A stretch of DNA of 64,000 nucleotides from Marinifilum caeruleilacunae. Lineage in GTDB: Bacteria > Bacteroidota > Bacteroidia > Bacteroidales > Marinifilaceae. A model generated the notes under the pieces. The model made no database searches, had not been told where the DNA came from, and saw only the letters and a program-made list of their open reading frames with translations. The DNA is taken from assembly GCF_013141825.1 (NCBI RefSeq), contig NZ_RZNH01000026.1:1-64000 (forward strand), in the 5' to 3' direction. Both the position numbers and the translations under genes were made by a program. Positions 54,205 to 63,999 of the stretch are shown here, piece by piece (position 1 is the first letter of the stretch; the number at the start of each line of letters is the position of its first letter).

Positions 54205-54909
54205 ATGAAGTTAAAGTGTTTAATTATAGATGATGAGCCCTTGGCACAGAGAGTTTTGGAGAAGTATGTGTCAGAACTTTCAAGCCTCGAACTTGTAGGG
54301 AAATGCAGCGATGCCATCGAAGCCATGGAGGTACTGCAAAAAGAAGCTGTGGATTTGATCTTTTTAGATATCAATATGCCCAGGTTGAGTGGAATTAACT
54401 TTTTGAAATCGTACAAGAATCCACCTATGGTGATTATTACCACGGCGTACACAGAATATGCCCTGGAGAGTTATGAATTAAACGTTTTGGATTATCTGAA
54501 AAAGCCATTTTCGTTTGAGCGATTTTTGCAATCTGTTCAAAAAGCAGAAGAAAAGGTGAAAGCAGTTGCCGAACCGCAGGAGAGTAGCAAAGATGAGCTT
54601 GAATACATATTTGTAAAAGCGAACAAAAAAACAATAAATATCAACCTGGATTCTATTCAGTATGTTGAGGCATTGGGCGATTACGTGAAGATATTTACCA
54701 ATGAAGGACATGTGGTAACTTACCAGTCTTTAAAGGGGATTGAGCGTTTGTTGCCATCTGCAAAGTTTTATCGAATTCACAAATCGTACATTGTAGCCTT
54801 GGCAAAAATAAAATCGATAGAAGGAAATATGGTACACATGGATAAGGGTACCATTCCAATAGGAAATAATTACAAGCAGGGATTCTTCCAAAGGATTCAT
54901 CCCGTGTAA
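54205..54909 (+). CDS. LytTR-family response regulator
   Basis: This 234-aa regulator has a receiver domain (residues 1-115: IIDDEPLAQ, phosphoacceptor Asp55 in FLDINMPRLSG, Lys in YLKKPFSFERF) and a C-terminal LytTR DNA-binding domain (about 132-234: YIFVKANKKTININLDSIQYVEALGDYVKIFT and FYRIHKSYIVALAKIKSIEGN). It is the partner of the preceding kinase. Target genes are not evident. A terminator follows. Confidence 0.95.
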   Translation: MKLKCLIIDDEPLAQRVLEKYVSELSSLELVGKCSDAIEAMEVLQKEAVDLIFLDINMPRLSGINFLKSYKNPPMVIITTAYTEYALESYELNVLDYLKKPFSFERFLQSVQKAEEKVKAVAEPQESSKDELEYIFVKANKKTININLDSIQYVEALGDYVKIFTNEGHVVTYQSLKGIERLLPSAKFYRIHKSYIVALAKIKSIEGNMVHMDKGTIPIGNNYKQGFFQRIHPV

Positions 54910-54940
54910 TTTTTTATAATCAAGTCTGTTTGAGTAAGTA

Positions 54941-54974
54941 AAAGAGTCGATTTTCAGCATCGGCTCTTTTTTTA
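54941..54974 (+). terminator. Intrinsic terminator
   Basis: AAAGAG(T)CGA and TCG(G)CTCTTT form a hairpin with one mismatch, then a long T-run. Confidence 0.85.
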
Positions 54975-55134
54975 TGGCCAAAACATACTCAATTTTTGAT
55001 ATGAACTCAATTTTTAGGTGCCACAACTAAAAAAGAAGTCAAATATAATGACGAATTATGCTAGGAATTAGCCGCTATTTGTTAAATTTAGGCTTTAATA
55101 AATTGAATCCGATCAATATTAAATTTAAAAGACT

Positions 55135-55962
55135 ATGAACAGACGTGCTATTTCTCGTTATACCTTTATTCTTTTTGCTTTGGCTTTGAGTGTTGTTGCT
55201 TGTAAGCCAGTGGATAAGAAAAAGAGTGGTGAACAAACAGTTAAACCATTACTAAAAAAAGCAATTGAAAGCGAAGTAAAAGATGTAGTGTATCCCTTAC
55301 CAACTACTTTTGAATTAACTTCGATGTTGAACCGAATTGGAGCAGACTATATTCTTGGTTTGTCAAATTCATCAGATAATGCTGATAAATATTTTACTGA
55401 AAAAGCAAGAGCTTTAAATCTTGGGGTTTACAGTGCAGATTTAAGTTATGCAAGTACATATAATCGCAAGCAGGAAACCATGTTGTTCCTTAAAGCTTCA
55501 AAAACATTAATTGATAACCTTGAGATTACAAGTGCTTACAATGAAACTCTTGTTGATGATGTTGAGAAAAACCTTGACGACAAAGATCAGTTGGTGAAGG
55601 TAATTACCAATTCATTCTATGACACTTACGAATTCTTAAATAAGAATGGCAAAGCAAACTTATCTTTATTGGTGGTAAGTGGTAGTTTTATTGAAGGTTT
55701 GTACATTGCAACTCACATTTCAGAAAATACTTATGCGAACCCTGAAATTGTAAAAGTAATTTTCGATCAGAAAGCATCTTTGGAAAAATTATTAGAAGTT
55801 TTGGAACCAGAGAAGAAAGATCCTAATGTTGCTGCATTAATTGCTGAATTTACAGGATTAAAAGCAAGCTACGATAAAGTTGTGGAAGGTAAAATGACTG
55901 AAGCACAATTGAATGAAATTATTGCTAGTGTTGCAAAACTTAGAAACAGTATTGTAGAGTAA
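55135..55962 (+). CDS. Lipoprotein of unknown function
   Basis: This 275-aa lipoprotein has a lipobox Cys near residue 23 (SVVACKPVDKKK). The mature protein is helical and acidic (LNRIGADYILGLSNSSDNADKYF, EKARALNLGVYSADLSYAS). I know similar proteins in Bacteroidota of undefined role. It is a single-gene transcript ended by a terminator and lies just upstream of the TerB-ABC gene. No family name can be given with confidence. Confidence 0.85.
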   Translation: MNRRAISRYTFILFALALSVVACKPVDKKKSGEQTVKPLLKKAIESEVKDVVYPLPTTFELTSMLNRIGADYILGLSNSSDNADKYFTEKARALNLGVYSADLSYASTYNRKQETMLFLKASKTLIDNLEITSAYNETLVDDVEKNLDDKDQLVKVITNSFYDTYEFLNKNGKANLSLLVVSGSFIEGLYIATHISENTYANPEIVKVIFDQKASLEKLLEVLEPEKKDPNVAALIAEFTGLKASYDKVVEGKMTEAQLNEIIASVAKLRNSIVE

Positions 55963-55987
55963 TCATATTACGATAAAAGAACTATAG

Positions 55988-56019
55988 ACTGCCTTCCTTA
56001 TGGGGAGGCAGTTTTTTTG
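55988..56019 (+). terminator. Intrinsic terminator
   Basis: ACTGCCTTCC and GGGAGGCAGT pair (one G-T) around TTATG, followed by a T-run. Confidence 0.93.
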
Positions 56020-56114
56020 TGTCAATTAAGCCACGATAACAATCTTTTGTAAAGAAATAATTGTAATTTTAGAAACAGTGCAGATCTGCCAATAACCATA
56101 ATTCGTAATTGTAC

Positions 56115-59100
56115 ATGGGGGAATCGATTCTAAATGCTCTTATGCACCTATTCGCTATTGTTGCTAACACAAAAGAAGAAGGTGTTTCTGGTAAAGGAAG
56201 AATAATTGTAGAAAGTTTTTTAAGTCGCTATGTAAATTCTGATATACAGGATGAATATTTGCGATTGTTTGAGAACTATTCAGAATTTTATCGTCGCGAG
56301 ATGGAATACCAGGCGATTACTCATGCTCGCCAAGCCGATATTTTATCTCTCACCGAGGCCTCGAAGGTGTGTAATAAGGTAAAAGCGGAGTTGGTTCAGG
56401 AGGAAAGGTTACTTGTGCTTCTTCGTTTGATGGAGTTTGTTTACGAAGACAAGAAAGTAAGCGAAGGAGAATTCGAATTTATTAGTATTGTTGCGGAGAA
56501 CTTCAAGATTCCACGTTCAGAATTTATCAATTGCCTGGCTTTTGTTTGGGGCGATACAGTTGATGATTTCGATAAAAGTAAGTTTCTAATCATCGACAAT
56601 AAGGTGACCGAGTGGTCGGATAACCTGTCGTGGTTTATGAAAAAAGAATCGAAGAGAAGCGAGAATGAAACAAAGCACTTGTATTGCGAGAATTTGTATG
56701 GGCGAATTATTGTAATGTACACCGAAAGTGTCAATCTTCTTGTCTTTAAATACGAAGGAGAGTTGAATCTGTATCTGGAAGGAAACAAGATTATCTCCGA
56801 TAAAACCTACCAATTGGGAAATGGTTCTATTATTAAAGGGCCAAATATCAAATCCATTTACTATTCCGATATTGCAGCAAAATTCCTCGAGGAAGAAGCA
56901 CAAGAAAAAATCATATTTACCGCCAAGGATATCGAGTTTAAATTTCGAAATTCCAATAATGGGATTCAGAAATTTAACCTATCCGAAGAAAGTGGCCAGT
57001 TGATTGGAATTATGGGAGGTAGTGGTGTAGGAAAATCTACCTTGTTGAATGTTTTAAATGGGAACCTTACGCTGAATAATGGAGAAATCCGTATTAACGA
57101 TTTTGATATTCATAAAAACAAACTTGCTGTACAAGGACTAATTGGTTTTGTTCCCCAGGATGATTTGTTGATTGAAGAACTCACTGTTTTCCAGAATTTG
57201 TACTACAATGCCAAATTGTGCTTTAAGGATTTTACCGAAATTCAGATTTTGAAAACAGTTCTGAAAATGCTTCAGGATTTGGCTTTGTATGAGGCAAGAG
57301 ATCTAAAGGTTGGAAATCCGCTGAATAAATTCATTAGTGGAGGACAAAGAAAACGATTAAATATCGGTTTGGAGTTGATGCGCGAGCCCGCAATTCTTTT
57401 GGTTGATGAGCCAACTTCTGGGCTTTCTTCAACCGATTCGGAAATGGTAATGAAGTTGCTAAAACAGCAAACCTTAAAAGGGAAACTTGTAATTGCCAAC
57501 ATCCACCAGCCGTCGTCGGATATTTTTAAAATGTTCGATAAACTTTGGATTCTTGATAAAGGGGGATATCCAATTTACAACGGAAATCCAATCGATGCCA
57601 TCGTATACTTTAAAACGCAAAACTCCCAGGTAAATGCTTCAGAAAGTGAATGTGTTACCTGTGGGAATGTAAATCCTGATCAGATTTTACAAATTGTTGA
57701 AACCAAACTGATTGATGATCAGGGGAAACCGACACGTGACAGAAGAGTGAAACCTGAGAAATGGTACGATAAATATAAAGACAATATTGAAGGGAATCAT
57801 CTTCCTTTAAGGGCGGAAAAAAAATTGCCACAAAGCGACTTTAAGATTCCAGGCAAGGTTAAGCAGTTTTCGATTTTCTGGATCAGAAATGTATTGTCGA
57901 AACTGACCAATAAACAGTACCTGATTATTAATTTGTTTGAAGCGCCATTATTAGCGGTTATTCTGGGCTATTTTACCAAATACACCACTAACGGTGTTTA
58001 TGTGTTTGGCGAGAATAAAAACTTCCCGGTTTTTCTGTTTATGGCTGTGGTTGTATCTATGTTTCTGGGTCTTACGGTAAGTGCTGAAGAAATCATCAGG
58101 GACAAAAAGATATTGCAAAGAGAGAAATTTTTGAATTTATGCCGCATCAGTTATCTCACTTCAAAAATCATGTTTTTGTTTGTACTTTCGGCCATTCAAT
58201 CCATCTCTTTTGTGCTGCTCGGAAATTATATTCTGGGAATAGAAGGCATGACCTTTGCCTATTGGTTTGTTTTGTTTACAACCGCTTGCTTCTCCAATTT
58301 GGTAGGGCTAAATATCTCGGCAGGTTTAAATTCGGTTATTACCATTTACATTTTAATTCCTTTGATATTGGTTCCGCAGTTGTTGCTGGGGGGTGCCATG
58401 ATTAAGTTTGATGACTTGCATTACGGTGTTACCGATAAAGTGTATGTGCCCATAGTGGGAGATATGATGACAACCCGTTGGACCTATGAAGCGCTTGCTG
58501 TTACGCAGTTTAAGGATAATGAGTTTGAAAAGCATTTCTTTGATCATGAAAAGGGAATAAGTGATGCATCTTTTAATAGTTCATTTTTAATTCCTAAGCT
58601 TGAATCGATTCTTTTAGATTGTGAGCGAAGTGTAGAGTTTGAAAAAGATACGGTTGAAACCGAAGCTCATTTTAAAATGTTGCGCGATGAGATTACGCAA
58701 TTGGCTGATGGTGCAGGATTGGCTGTTTTTCCAGAAGTAACACAATTGAATCTGAGGGAATTTAATTTGAATGTAGCAGAGCAAACCAAAAGCTTCTTAG
58801 ATCAGGTTGAATTATACTACCTTGGAATGAGTAGTGAATCGGGATACAAGAAAGATTTTGAATATTCGCGTTTGGTAGATTCTTTGGGGCGCGATGGAGT
58901 ATACGAGTTCAAACAACAGTATTACAACCAGGCTTTGGCCGATTTGGTTCTGAACAGGAATGAAGTGAATAAGATGATCCAGGTAGATTATCAATTAATT
59001 CAGAAGAAGGATCCAATATTCATGTCTCCTGATTCGAAGTTCGGACGTTCGCATTTTTATTCACATGTTAAACGTATCGGCAACTTTTATATCGATACCT

Positions 59101-59234
59101 ACTGGTTTAATCTTGCAGTGGTTTGGTTGGGAACGGTTCTGTTATTTTTCACACTTTGGGCAGATGTATTGCGCCGAATGATGAACTACTTCGAAAGCAT
59201 TAAGCTGGTTCGTAGAGAGAAAAAACGAAAATAG
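56115..59234 (+). CDS. TerB-ABCG fusion protein (ABC-2 type membrane transporter)
   Basis: About 1039 aa from ATG 56115. Residues about 1-150 resemble a TerB domain (ILNALMHLFAIVANTKEEG ... EERLLVLLRLMEFVYEDKKVSEGEFEFI). Residues about 195-265 form a beta-rich section resembling a degenerate FHA domain. An ABCG-type ATPase follows, with Walker A MGGSGVGKSTLLN (about 300), signature ISGGQRKRLNIGLEL (about 407) and Walker B ILLVDEPTSGLSSTDS. The last 420 residues include about six hydrophobic segments of the ABC-2 type and a large soluble loop before the last helix. The substrate is unknown. Confidence 0.88.
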   Translation: MGESILNALMHLFAIVANTKEEGVSGKGRIIVESFLSRYVNSDIQDEYLRLFENYSEFYRREMEYQAITHARQADILSLTEASKVCNKVKAELVQEERLLVLLRLMEFVYEDKKVSEGEFEFISIVAENFKIPRSEFINCLAFVWGDTVDDFDKSKFLIIDNKVTEWSDNLSWFMKKESKRSENETKHLYCENLYGRIIVMYTESVNLLVFKYEGELNLYLEGNKIISDKTYQLGNGSIIKGPNIKSIYYSDIAAKFLEEEAQEKIIFTAKDIEFKFRNSNNGIQKFNLSEESGQLIGIMGGSGVGKSTLLNVLNGNLTLNNGEIRINDFDIHKNKLAVQGLIGFVPQDDLLIEELTVFQNLYYNAKLCFKDFTEIQILKTVLKMLQDLALYEARDLKVGNPLNKFISGGQRKRLNIGLELMREPAILLVDEPTSGLSSTDSEMVMKLLKQQTLKGKLVIANIHQPSSDIFKMFDKLWILDKGGYPIYNGNPIDAIVYFKTQNSQVNASESECVTCGNVNPDQILQIVETKLIDDQGKPTRDRRVKPEKWYDKYKDNIEGNHLPLRAEKKLPQSDFKIPGKVKQFSIFWIRNVLSKLTNKQYLIINLFEAPLLAVILGYFTKYTTNGVYVFGENKNFPVFLFMAVVVSMFLGLTVSAEEIIRDKKILQREKFLNLCRISYLTSKIMFLFVLSAIQSISFVLLGNYILGIEGMTFAYWFVLFTTACFSNLVGLNISAGLNSVITIYILIPLILVPQLLLGGAMIKFDDLHYGVTDKVYVPIVGDMMTTRWTYEALAVTQFKDNEFEKHFFDHEKGISDASFNSSFLIPKLESILLDCERSVEFEKDTVETEAHFKMLRDEITQLADGAGLAVFPEVTQLNLREFNLNVAEQTKSFLDQVELYYLGMSSESGYKKDFEYSRLVDSLGRDGVYEFKQQYYNQALADLVLNRNEVNKMIQVDYQLIQKKDPIFMSPDSKFGRSHFYSHVKRIGNFYIDTYWFNLAVVWLGTVLLFFTLWADVLRRMMNYFESIKLVRREKKRK

Positions 59235-59254
59235 ATTTTAGCCTTAGCCGGGAA

Positions 59255-60157
59255 TTATACAGTTTTTCGATTCAGGTAATTTACCATTAGCAAACTACAG
59301 GCAATCACAATCATCCCTATTATGGAAATGGTATCCGGATTTTCATCAGGCAATATCATCCAGCTAAGGAATGCACCAAAAATTGGGATGATAAACTTCC
59401 AGGTGTTCAGGTTGGATACTTTGACGTTTGGTCGTTGAAGCAGCCCAAACCAAATGGTAATGGCAAAAGCTGAAACCATGGCTAGCCAGCCAAGGGAAAT
59501 CCAGTATTCTGCTGGTAAATTGAAATTCCAGGAAGGATTTTCGATAGGAATAGAAACCAGCATTAATGCCAAGCCACCAATAATCATCGAGAAGGAGGCA
59601 AGTACGCGGGGTGGCATGTCTTTCGCATCGCGCGATACAATCACATTGCCCGTGCTACCAACAATATTATTCAAAATCAAAATTCCTACGCCAAGCGGAA
59701 TGGTAGTAGAAAAAACAAAGTCAGACCTTCCCAGGCTGATGATACATACACCAGTCATACCCAGTAAGATGGCAAGGATTTTTTTCCAGCTCATTTTATC
59801 GTTACTCAGCATCAGGTGAGCCATAATGGCTGCAAATAGAGGTTGTGCTCCAATTAACATTGCACCCAGTGCGCCTGGAACATAGCTGATTCCCATGTAG
59901 AATAATCCGTAAAGAAATGTGGTTTGCAACAGGGCCACCCAAAGCACAAACTTCCATCTTCTTTTCGATTCCAGAACTTTCAATTTTAGGTCCTTGATGA
60001 AAGGCAAAATCAATAAACCCGATAAAAAGAACCGGATTCCGGCAAATTGTAATGGAGTGGTGTAATTCAATCCAATTTTAATTGCGGTAAAAGGGGTTGC
60101 CCATAAAAGACAGGCAAATATTGCCAATACAGTGGTTGAAAAGAAGAACTTCTTCAT
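59255..60157 (-). CDS. DMT-superfamily (EamA) transporter
   Basis: This 300-aa protein has ten predicted hydrophobic segments in two EamA units: ACLLWATPFTAIKIGLNYTTPLQFAGIRFFLSGLLILPF and NIVGSTGNVIVSRD between the repeats. It resembles amino acid/metabolite exporters, but the substrate is unknown. It is transcribed towards the ABC gene, whose end is 20 bases away, and is separate from the S9 peptidase gene upstream. Confidence 0.9.
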   Translation of the reverse strand: MKKFFFSTTVLAIFACLLWATPFTAIKIGLNYTTPLQFAGIRFFLSGLLILPFIKDLKLKVLESKRRWKFVLWVALLQTTFLYGLFYMGISYVPGALGAMLIGAQPLFAAIMAHLMLSNDKMSWKKILAILLGMTGVCIISLGRSDFVFSTTIPLGVGILILNNIVGSTGNVIVSRDAKDMPPRVLASFSMIIGGLALMLVSIPIENPSWNFNLPAEYWISLGWLAMVSAFAITIWFGLLQRPNVKVSNLNTWKFIIPIFGAFLSWMILPDENPDTISIIGMIVIACSLLMVNYLNRKTV

Positions 60158-60235
60158 AAGAGACTAAAAATTTTCTGCAAACTTAGGGATTTTAATTTAA
60201 ACTCAGCTTACTATAGTTTGAGCCATAGGGCAGAA

Positions 60236-60268
60236 TAAAAAAATCCCTGCCAACATTAGGCAGGGATT
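60236..60268 (-). terminator. Intrinsic terminator (minus strand)
   Basis: AATCCCTGCC and GGCAGGGATT pair around a 7-base loop with a T-run on the minus strand; it ends the S9 peptidase transcript. Confidence 0.92.
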
Positions 60269-60290
60269 CTATATCATCAATTGGATAGGA

Positions 60291-62384
60291 TTATTCCTTC
60301 AGCCACTTGTCTAACCAGCCAGCAAATTCGCGTTGCCAAAGAATTCCGTTCTGAACGCCTAGCACCCAGTGGTTTTCTTCAGGGAAATACAAGTATTGAG
60401 TTGGGATTCCACGCAGGCGAGCCGCATTAAATGCTTCCATTCCCTGCGAGGCATCAATACGATAATCTTTCTGTCCGTGAATTACCATGATTGGAGTATC
60501 CCATTTGTCTACAAATTTGTGTGGAGAATTTGCGTACGAACGCTGCGCAATCTTGTTGTCTTTTTCCCAGTAAGCGCCACCAAGATCCCAGTTCACAAAC
60601 CACATTTCTTCTGTTTCCAGATATTGTGACTCAAGGTTGAACATTCCGCAGTGAGCGATAAACGCCTTAAAGCGCTTCTGGTGGTGACCAGCAAGCCAGA
60701 AAGCTGAGAATCCACCGTAAGATGCACCCACGCAACCCAAACGATCTTCGTCAACATACTTTTCTGCTTTTACATTATCGATTGCCGAAAGGTAATCTTT
60801 CATGTTTTGTCCGCCATAATCACCAGAAATTTGTTCGTTCCACTCCTGGCCAAATCCTGGAAGTCCTCTACGATTTGGAGCAACAATTACATAATCGTTA
60901 GCTGCCATCATCTGGAAATTCCAACGGTAGCTCCAGAATTGAGAAACAGTTCCCTGTGGACCACCCTGACAATAAAGAACTGCAGGATATTTCTTGTTTT
61001 CATCGAAATGAGGAGGCTTGATTACCCAAACTAACATTTGTTTGTTGTCTGTGGTTTTTACCCATCTCTTTTCTACAGTACCCATGGTCAACTGATCAAG
61101 GATGTGCTTGTTTACGAATGAAATTTCTTTTGCTTCACCGCTTTTTGCATCTACATTGTACAATTCAGCAGGCTTGCTCATCGATACACGTTTGGCAATT
61201 AATTGATCGCCTACAGGATGAACTGTCTGATAGTTGTGAACACCTTCAGTAATCTTGTGAATCTTACCATCGGCAATATCCATACGGTAAATTTCGTCGG
61301 TAGCGTGGTAATCAGAAATGAAATAGATCGATTTGCTATCTTTTGTCCAGCTTAAGTGACCCGCATTTTGATCCCAACCTTCGGTCATGTCTTTGGCTTC
61401 GCCACTTGTTAAATCCATTAGGAATAAACGGTGTTTATCTGCCTCATATCCATCACGCTCCATGCTTTCCCAAGCCATGTATTTTCCGTCAGGCGAGAAA
61501 GTAAGGTTGTTGTCATAACCCATCATGCCTTTGGTCATGTTCTTGGTTTCTCCCGATTCTAAATTGTAGAAATAGATATCGGTATTGGTTGAAAGTGCAT
61601 AGTCGATTCCATATTTCTTACGAGAAGAATAGGCGATGTTTTTGCCATCAACGGTCCAGTTTACCTGTTCCATACCTCCCCAAGGACGAACCGGAGCTTC
61701 CCATTTTTCACCTTCCATAATATCTTTACCACCTTTTAACATGTTGTTGCGAGTGAAATCGGCAACAAAAAGGTGAGTGTAAGTTACTACCCAATGATCC
61801 CAATGACGATAGAATTGTTCGTTGATTAAACGTGCTTCAGCTTTTTTCAAATCAGGATGTTTGTCCTGTACATTGTCTTCAAGCTTTACCTCTTTAGAGT
61901 ATACAATTTTCGACTCGTCTGGTGAGAATTTGAAATCGTTAATACCGCCTTCAACATTGGTCAACTGTGTGCGACCTGTTCCATCAGCATTCATTTCCCA
62001 GGCCTGAACCGATCCACTTTCGGCCGATAGGAAAGCAATTTTACCATCTTTGGTCCAGCGCTCGCCCCACTCTTTACCAGCAGTATTTGTAATTTGAACA
62101 GCATCGCCGCCAGCTACAGGAACGGTATACAAATCGCGGTATGATTTGTTTTCTTCCTTATTGAAGTAGGTTACACCGTAAAGAACTGTTTTTTCGTCAG
62201 GCGAGATACTTTCTCCACCCAATCGGCCGAAAGACCATAAAACTTCAGGCGTCATTACATCCGAAGCCAGTTTGGTTTCCGGAGTTTTGTAGGATGAATC
62301 ATTATTCGATTCTGTAGCTTTCTGTTCGCAAGAGCTTAATCCTGCAATTAAAGCCAATCCTAACAAAAAGTACTTGTTTGTCAT
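60291..62384 (-). CDS. S9 family prolyl oligopeptidase-type lipoprotein
   Basis: This 697-aa exported peptidase has a lipobox Cys near residue 19 (GLSSCEQK), so it is probably a lipoprotein at the periplasm or outer membrane. Residues about 40-430 form a beta-propeller with WD-like repeats (FSPDESKIVYSK, NLTFSPDGKYMAWES). The C-terminal alpha/beta hydrolase domain has the nucleophile Ser in GASYGGFSAFW, Asp in VIHGQKDYRID and His in FPEENHWVLG. It is typical of acylaminoacyl or dipeptidyl peptidases acting on peptides from outside. Confidence 0.94.
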   Translation of the reverse strand: MTNKYFLLGLALIAGLSSCEQKATESNNDSSYKTPETKLASDVMTPEVLWSFGRLGGESISPDEKTVLYGVTYFNKEENKSYRDLYTVPVAGGDAVQITNTAGKEWGERWTKDGKIAFLSAESGSVQAWEMNADGTGRTQLTNVEGGINDFKFSPDESKIVYSKEVKLEDNVQDKHPDLKKAEARLINEQFYRHWDHWVVTYTHLFVADFTRNNMLKGGKDIMEGEKWEAPVRPWGGMEQVNWTVDGKNIAYSSRKKYGIDYALSTNTDIYFYNLESGETKNMTKGMMGYDNNLTFSPDGKYMAWESMERDGYEADKHRLFLMDLTSGEAKDMTEGWDQNAGHLSWTKDSKSIYFISDYHATDEIYRMDIADGKIHKITEGVHNYQTVHPVGDQLIAKRVSMSKPAELYNVDAKSGEAKEISFVNKHILDQLTMGTVEKRWVKTTDNKQMLVWVIKPPHFDENKKYPAVLYCQGGPQGTVSQFWSYRWNFQMMAANDYVIVAPNRRGLPGFGQEWNEQISGDYGGQNMKDYLSAIDNVKAEKYVDEDRLGCVGASYGGFSAFWLAGHHQKRFKAFIAHCGMFNLESQYLETEEMWFVNWDLGGAYWEKDNKIAQRSYANSPHKFVDKWDTPIMVIHGQKDYRIDASQGMEAFNAARLRGIPTQYLYFPEENHWVLGVQNGILWQREFAGWLDKWLKE

Positions 62385-62876
62385 GATTGTAGATATTTGT
62401 TGTTAGATATTTTCAGCACCGTAAATGTAGTGAACAATTATCAATTACGAATTACGAATGATCAATTACGGAATATTTAGACGCAGATTTATATGATTTA
62501 ATACTTTAAAGTAAATGTCGGGATTTTAGTAAAGTTATTTTTACTTCACTCTCAAACTGTGCAAGTTTCTGAGAATAATGATAAAATATGATCTGGGGGG
62601 GAGTTGCGAGCTGATAGGGGTTGGTAATAAATAGTAAAGGAATGGTAAAGGTGATAAGATTTGATTAGGCCAGTCATACATTACAAACCAAATCATATTT
62701 TATCTTTTAGTGCTGGTCATGATAAATCTCTTTGGTTAAAATATAAGCTCCAGGCTTTCCCTCTACTGCAATGTGTTCACATGAAATCATAAAAATCTGC
62801 GTCTATCAATAAACCAGCACACAAAAAAAAGACCCCCGCAGCACGAGAGTCTTTTCATATATTATAGAATCAGTAT
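62385..62876. repeat. Gene-free stretch with MITE-like inverted repeats
   Basis: No coding gene is seen in 492 bases. TAGACGCAGATTTATATGATTT (62478-62499) and its complement at 62784-62805 match 21 of 22 bases, enclosing a 328-base segment. Just outside, at 62440-62470, is a run of CAATTACGAATTACGAATGA-type short repeats. No clear target-site duplication was found, so the segment is only MITE-like; dispersed intergenic repeat pieces are the alternative. Confidence 0.55.
62823..62856 (-). terminator. Intrinsic terminator of recA (minus strand)
   Basis: On the minus strand AAAAGAC...GTCTTTT closes a GC-rich hairpin (CTCGTGCTGCGGGG) and is followed by a T-run. Confidence 0.85.
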
Positions 62877-63893
62877 CTATTCTACCGGATTGTTGATGGC
62901 ATCAATAATCTTGTTTTCCAATTCTTCAGCCAATTCAGGATTGTCGTTAATCAGATTTTTAACAGCCTCGCGACCTTGTCCCAATTTTGTATCGCCGTAA
63001 GAGAACCACGAACCAGACTTTTTAATGATGTTGTACTCAACACCAAGGTCGATAATTTCACCAGTTTTTGAAATCCCTTCGCCGTACATGATATCAAATT
63101 CAGCCTTACGGAATGGAGGTGCAACCTTGTTTTTCACAATCTTCACACGAGTGTGGTTACCGTTAACTTCGTCACCATCTTTAATTTGTCCAATTCTACG
63201 GATATCCAAACGAACCGAAGCATAAAACTTCAATGCGTTACCACCAGTGGTTGTTTCAGGATTGCCGAACATAACACCAATCTTTTCGCGCAACTGGTTA
63301 ATAAAGATACAAGTGGTATTGGTTTTGTTGATATTGGCAGTTAGTTTACGCAATGCCTGCGACATCAAACGAGCTTGAAGACCCATTTTTGAATCACCCA
63401 TTTCTCCTTCGATTTCTGCTTTTGGAGTTAGAGCAGCTACCGAGTCAATTACAACCAAATCAATTGCCGAAGAACGAATCAATTGGTCAGCAATTTCTAG
63501 AGCCTGCTCACCATTATCCGGCTGCGAAATCAATAGGTTTTCAGTATCTACACCTAATTTTTCTGCATAAAAGCGATCGAAAGCGTGCTCGGCATCAATA
63601 ATAGCACAAATACCACCAGCTTTTTGAGATTCTGCAATTGCGTGAATAGCCAAAGTGGTTTTACCCGATGATTCTGGTCCGTATATTTCAATAATTCTAC
63701 CTTTAGGATATCCGCCAACTCCCAATGCCATGTTTAATGACAAGGAACCCGATGAAATTGCAGGTATATCTTCAACAGCTTCGTCGCCCATTTTCATGAT
63801 GGTACCTTTTCCGTAGGTTTTATCAATTTTCTCCATCGTTAGCTGAAGTGCTTTCAGCTTTTCCTTGTTAATTTCTGCAATGTCTTTGCCCAT
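62877..63893 (-). CDS. recA: Recombinase RecA
   Basis: This 338-aa DNA recombinase and SOS coprotease has Walker [15 protein letters not shown] (residues 72-85), Walker [11 protein letters not shown], the loop regions [30 protein letters not shown] and [34 protein letters not shown], and the C-terminal domain with [16 protein letters not shown]. Length is normal. It is a single-gene transcript. The preceding gene, at the right edge, runs in the same direction. Confidence 0.98.
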   Translation of the reverse strand: MGKDIAEINKEKLKALQLTMEKIDKTYGKGTIMKMGDEAVEDIPAISSGSLSLNMALGVGGYPKGRIIEIYGPESSGKTTLAIHAIAESQKAGGICAIIDAEHAFDRFYAEKLGVDTENLLISQPDNGEQALEIADQLIRSSAIDLVVIDSVAALTPKAEIEGEMGDSKMGLQARLMSQALRKLTANINKTNTTCIFINQLREKIGVMFGNPETTTGGNALKFYASVRLDIRRIGQIKDGDEVNGNHTRVKIVKNKVAPPFRKAEFDIMYGEGISKTGEIIDLGVEYNIIKKSGSWFSYGDTKLGQGREAVKNLINDNPELAEELENKIIDAINNPVE

Positions 63894-63963
63894 AATATGT
63901 GTTTTATAATATTTTCCTTTTTAGTGATCACCCCAACTAAATCCTTTCAGCTATTGCTAAAGT

Positions 63964-63999
63964 TTAGTTCAATCCCATCTCGCTTAAAATCTGGTTGGT
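63964..63999 (-). CDS. C-terminal end of an unidentified protein (gene continues beyond window)
   Basis: At the right edge the minus strand reads TNQILSEMGLN then stop, which looks like a protein C-terminus. In some Bacteroidota a thiol peroxidase gene (bcp) precedes recA, which is one possibility, but twelve codons are too few to identify it. Confidence 0.3.
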   Translation of the reverse strand, partial: TNQILSEMGLN

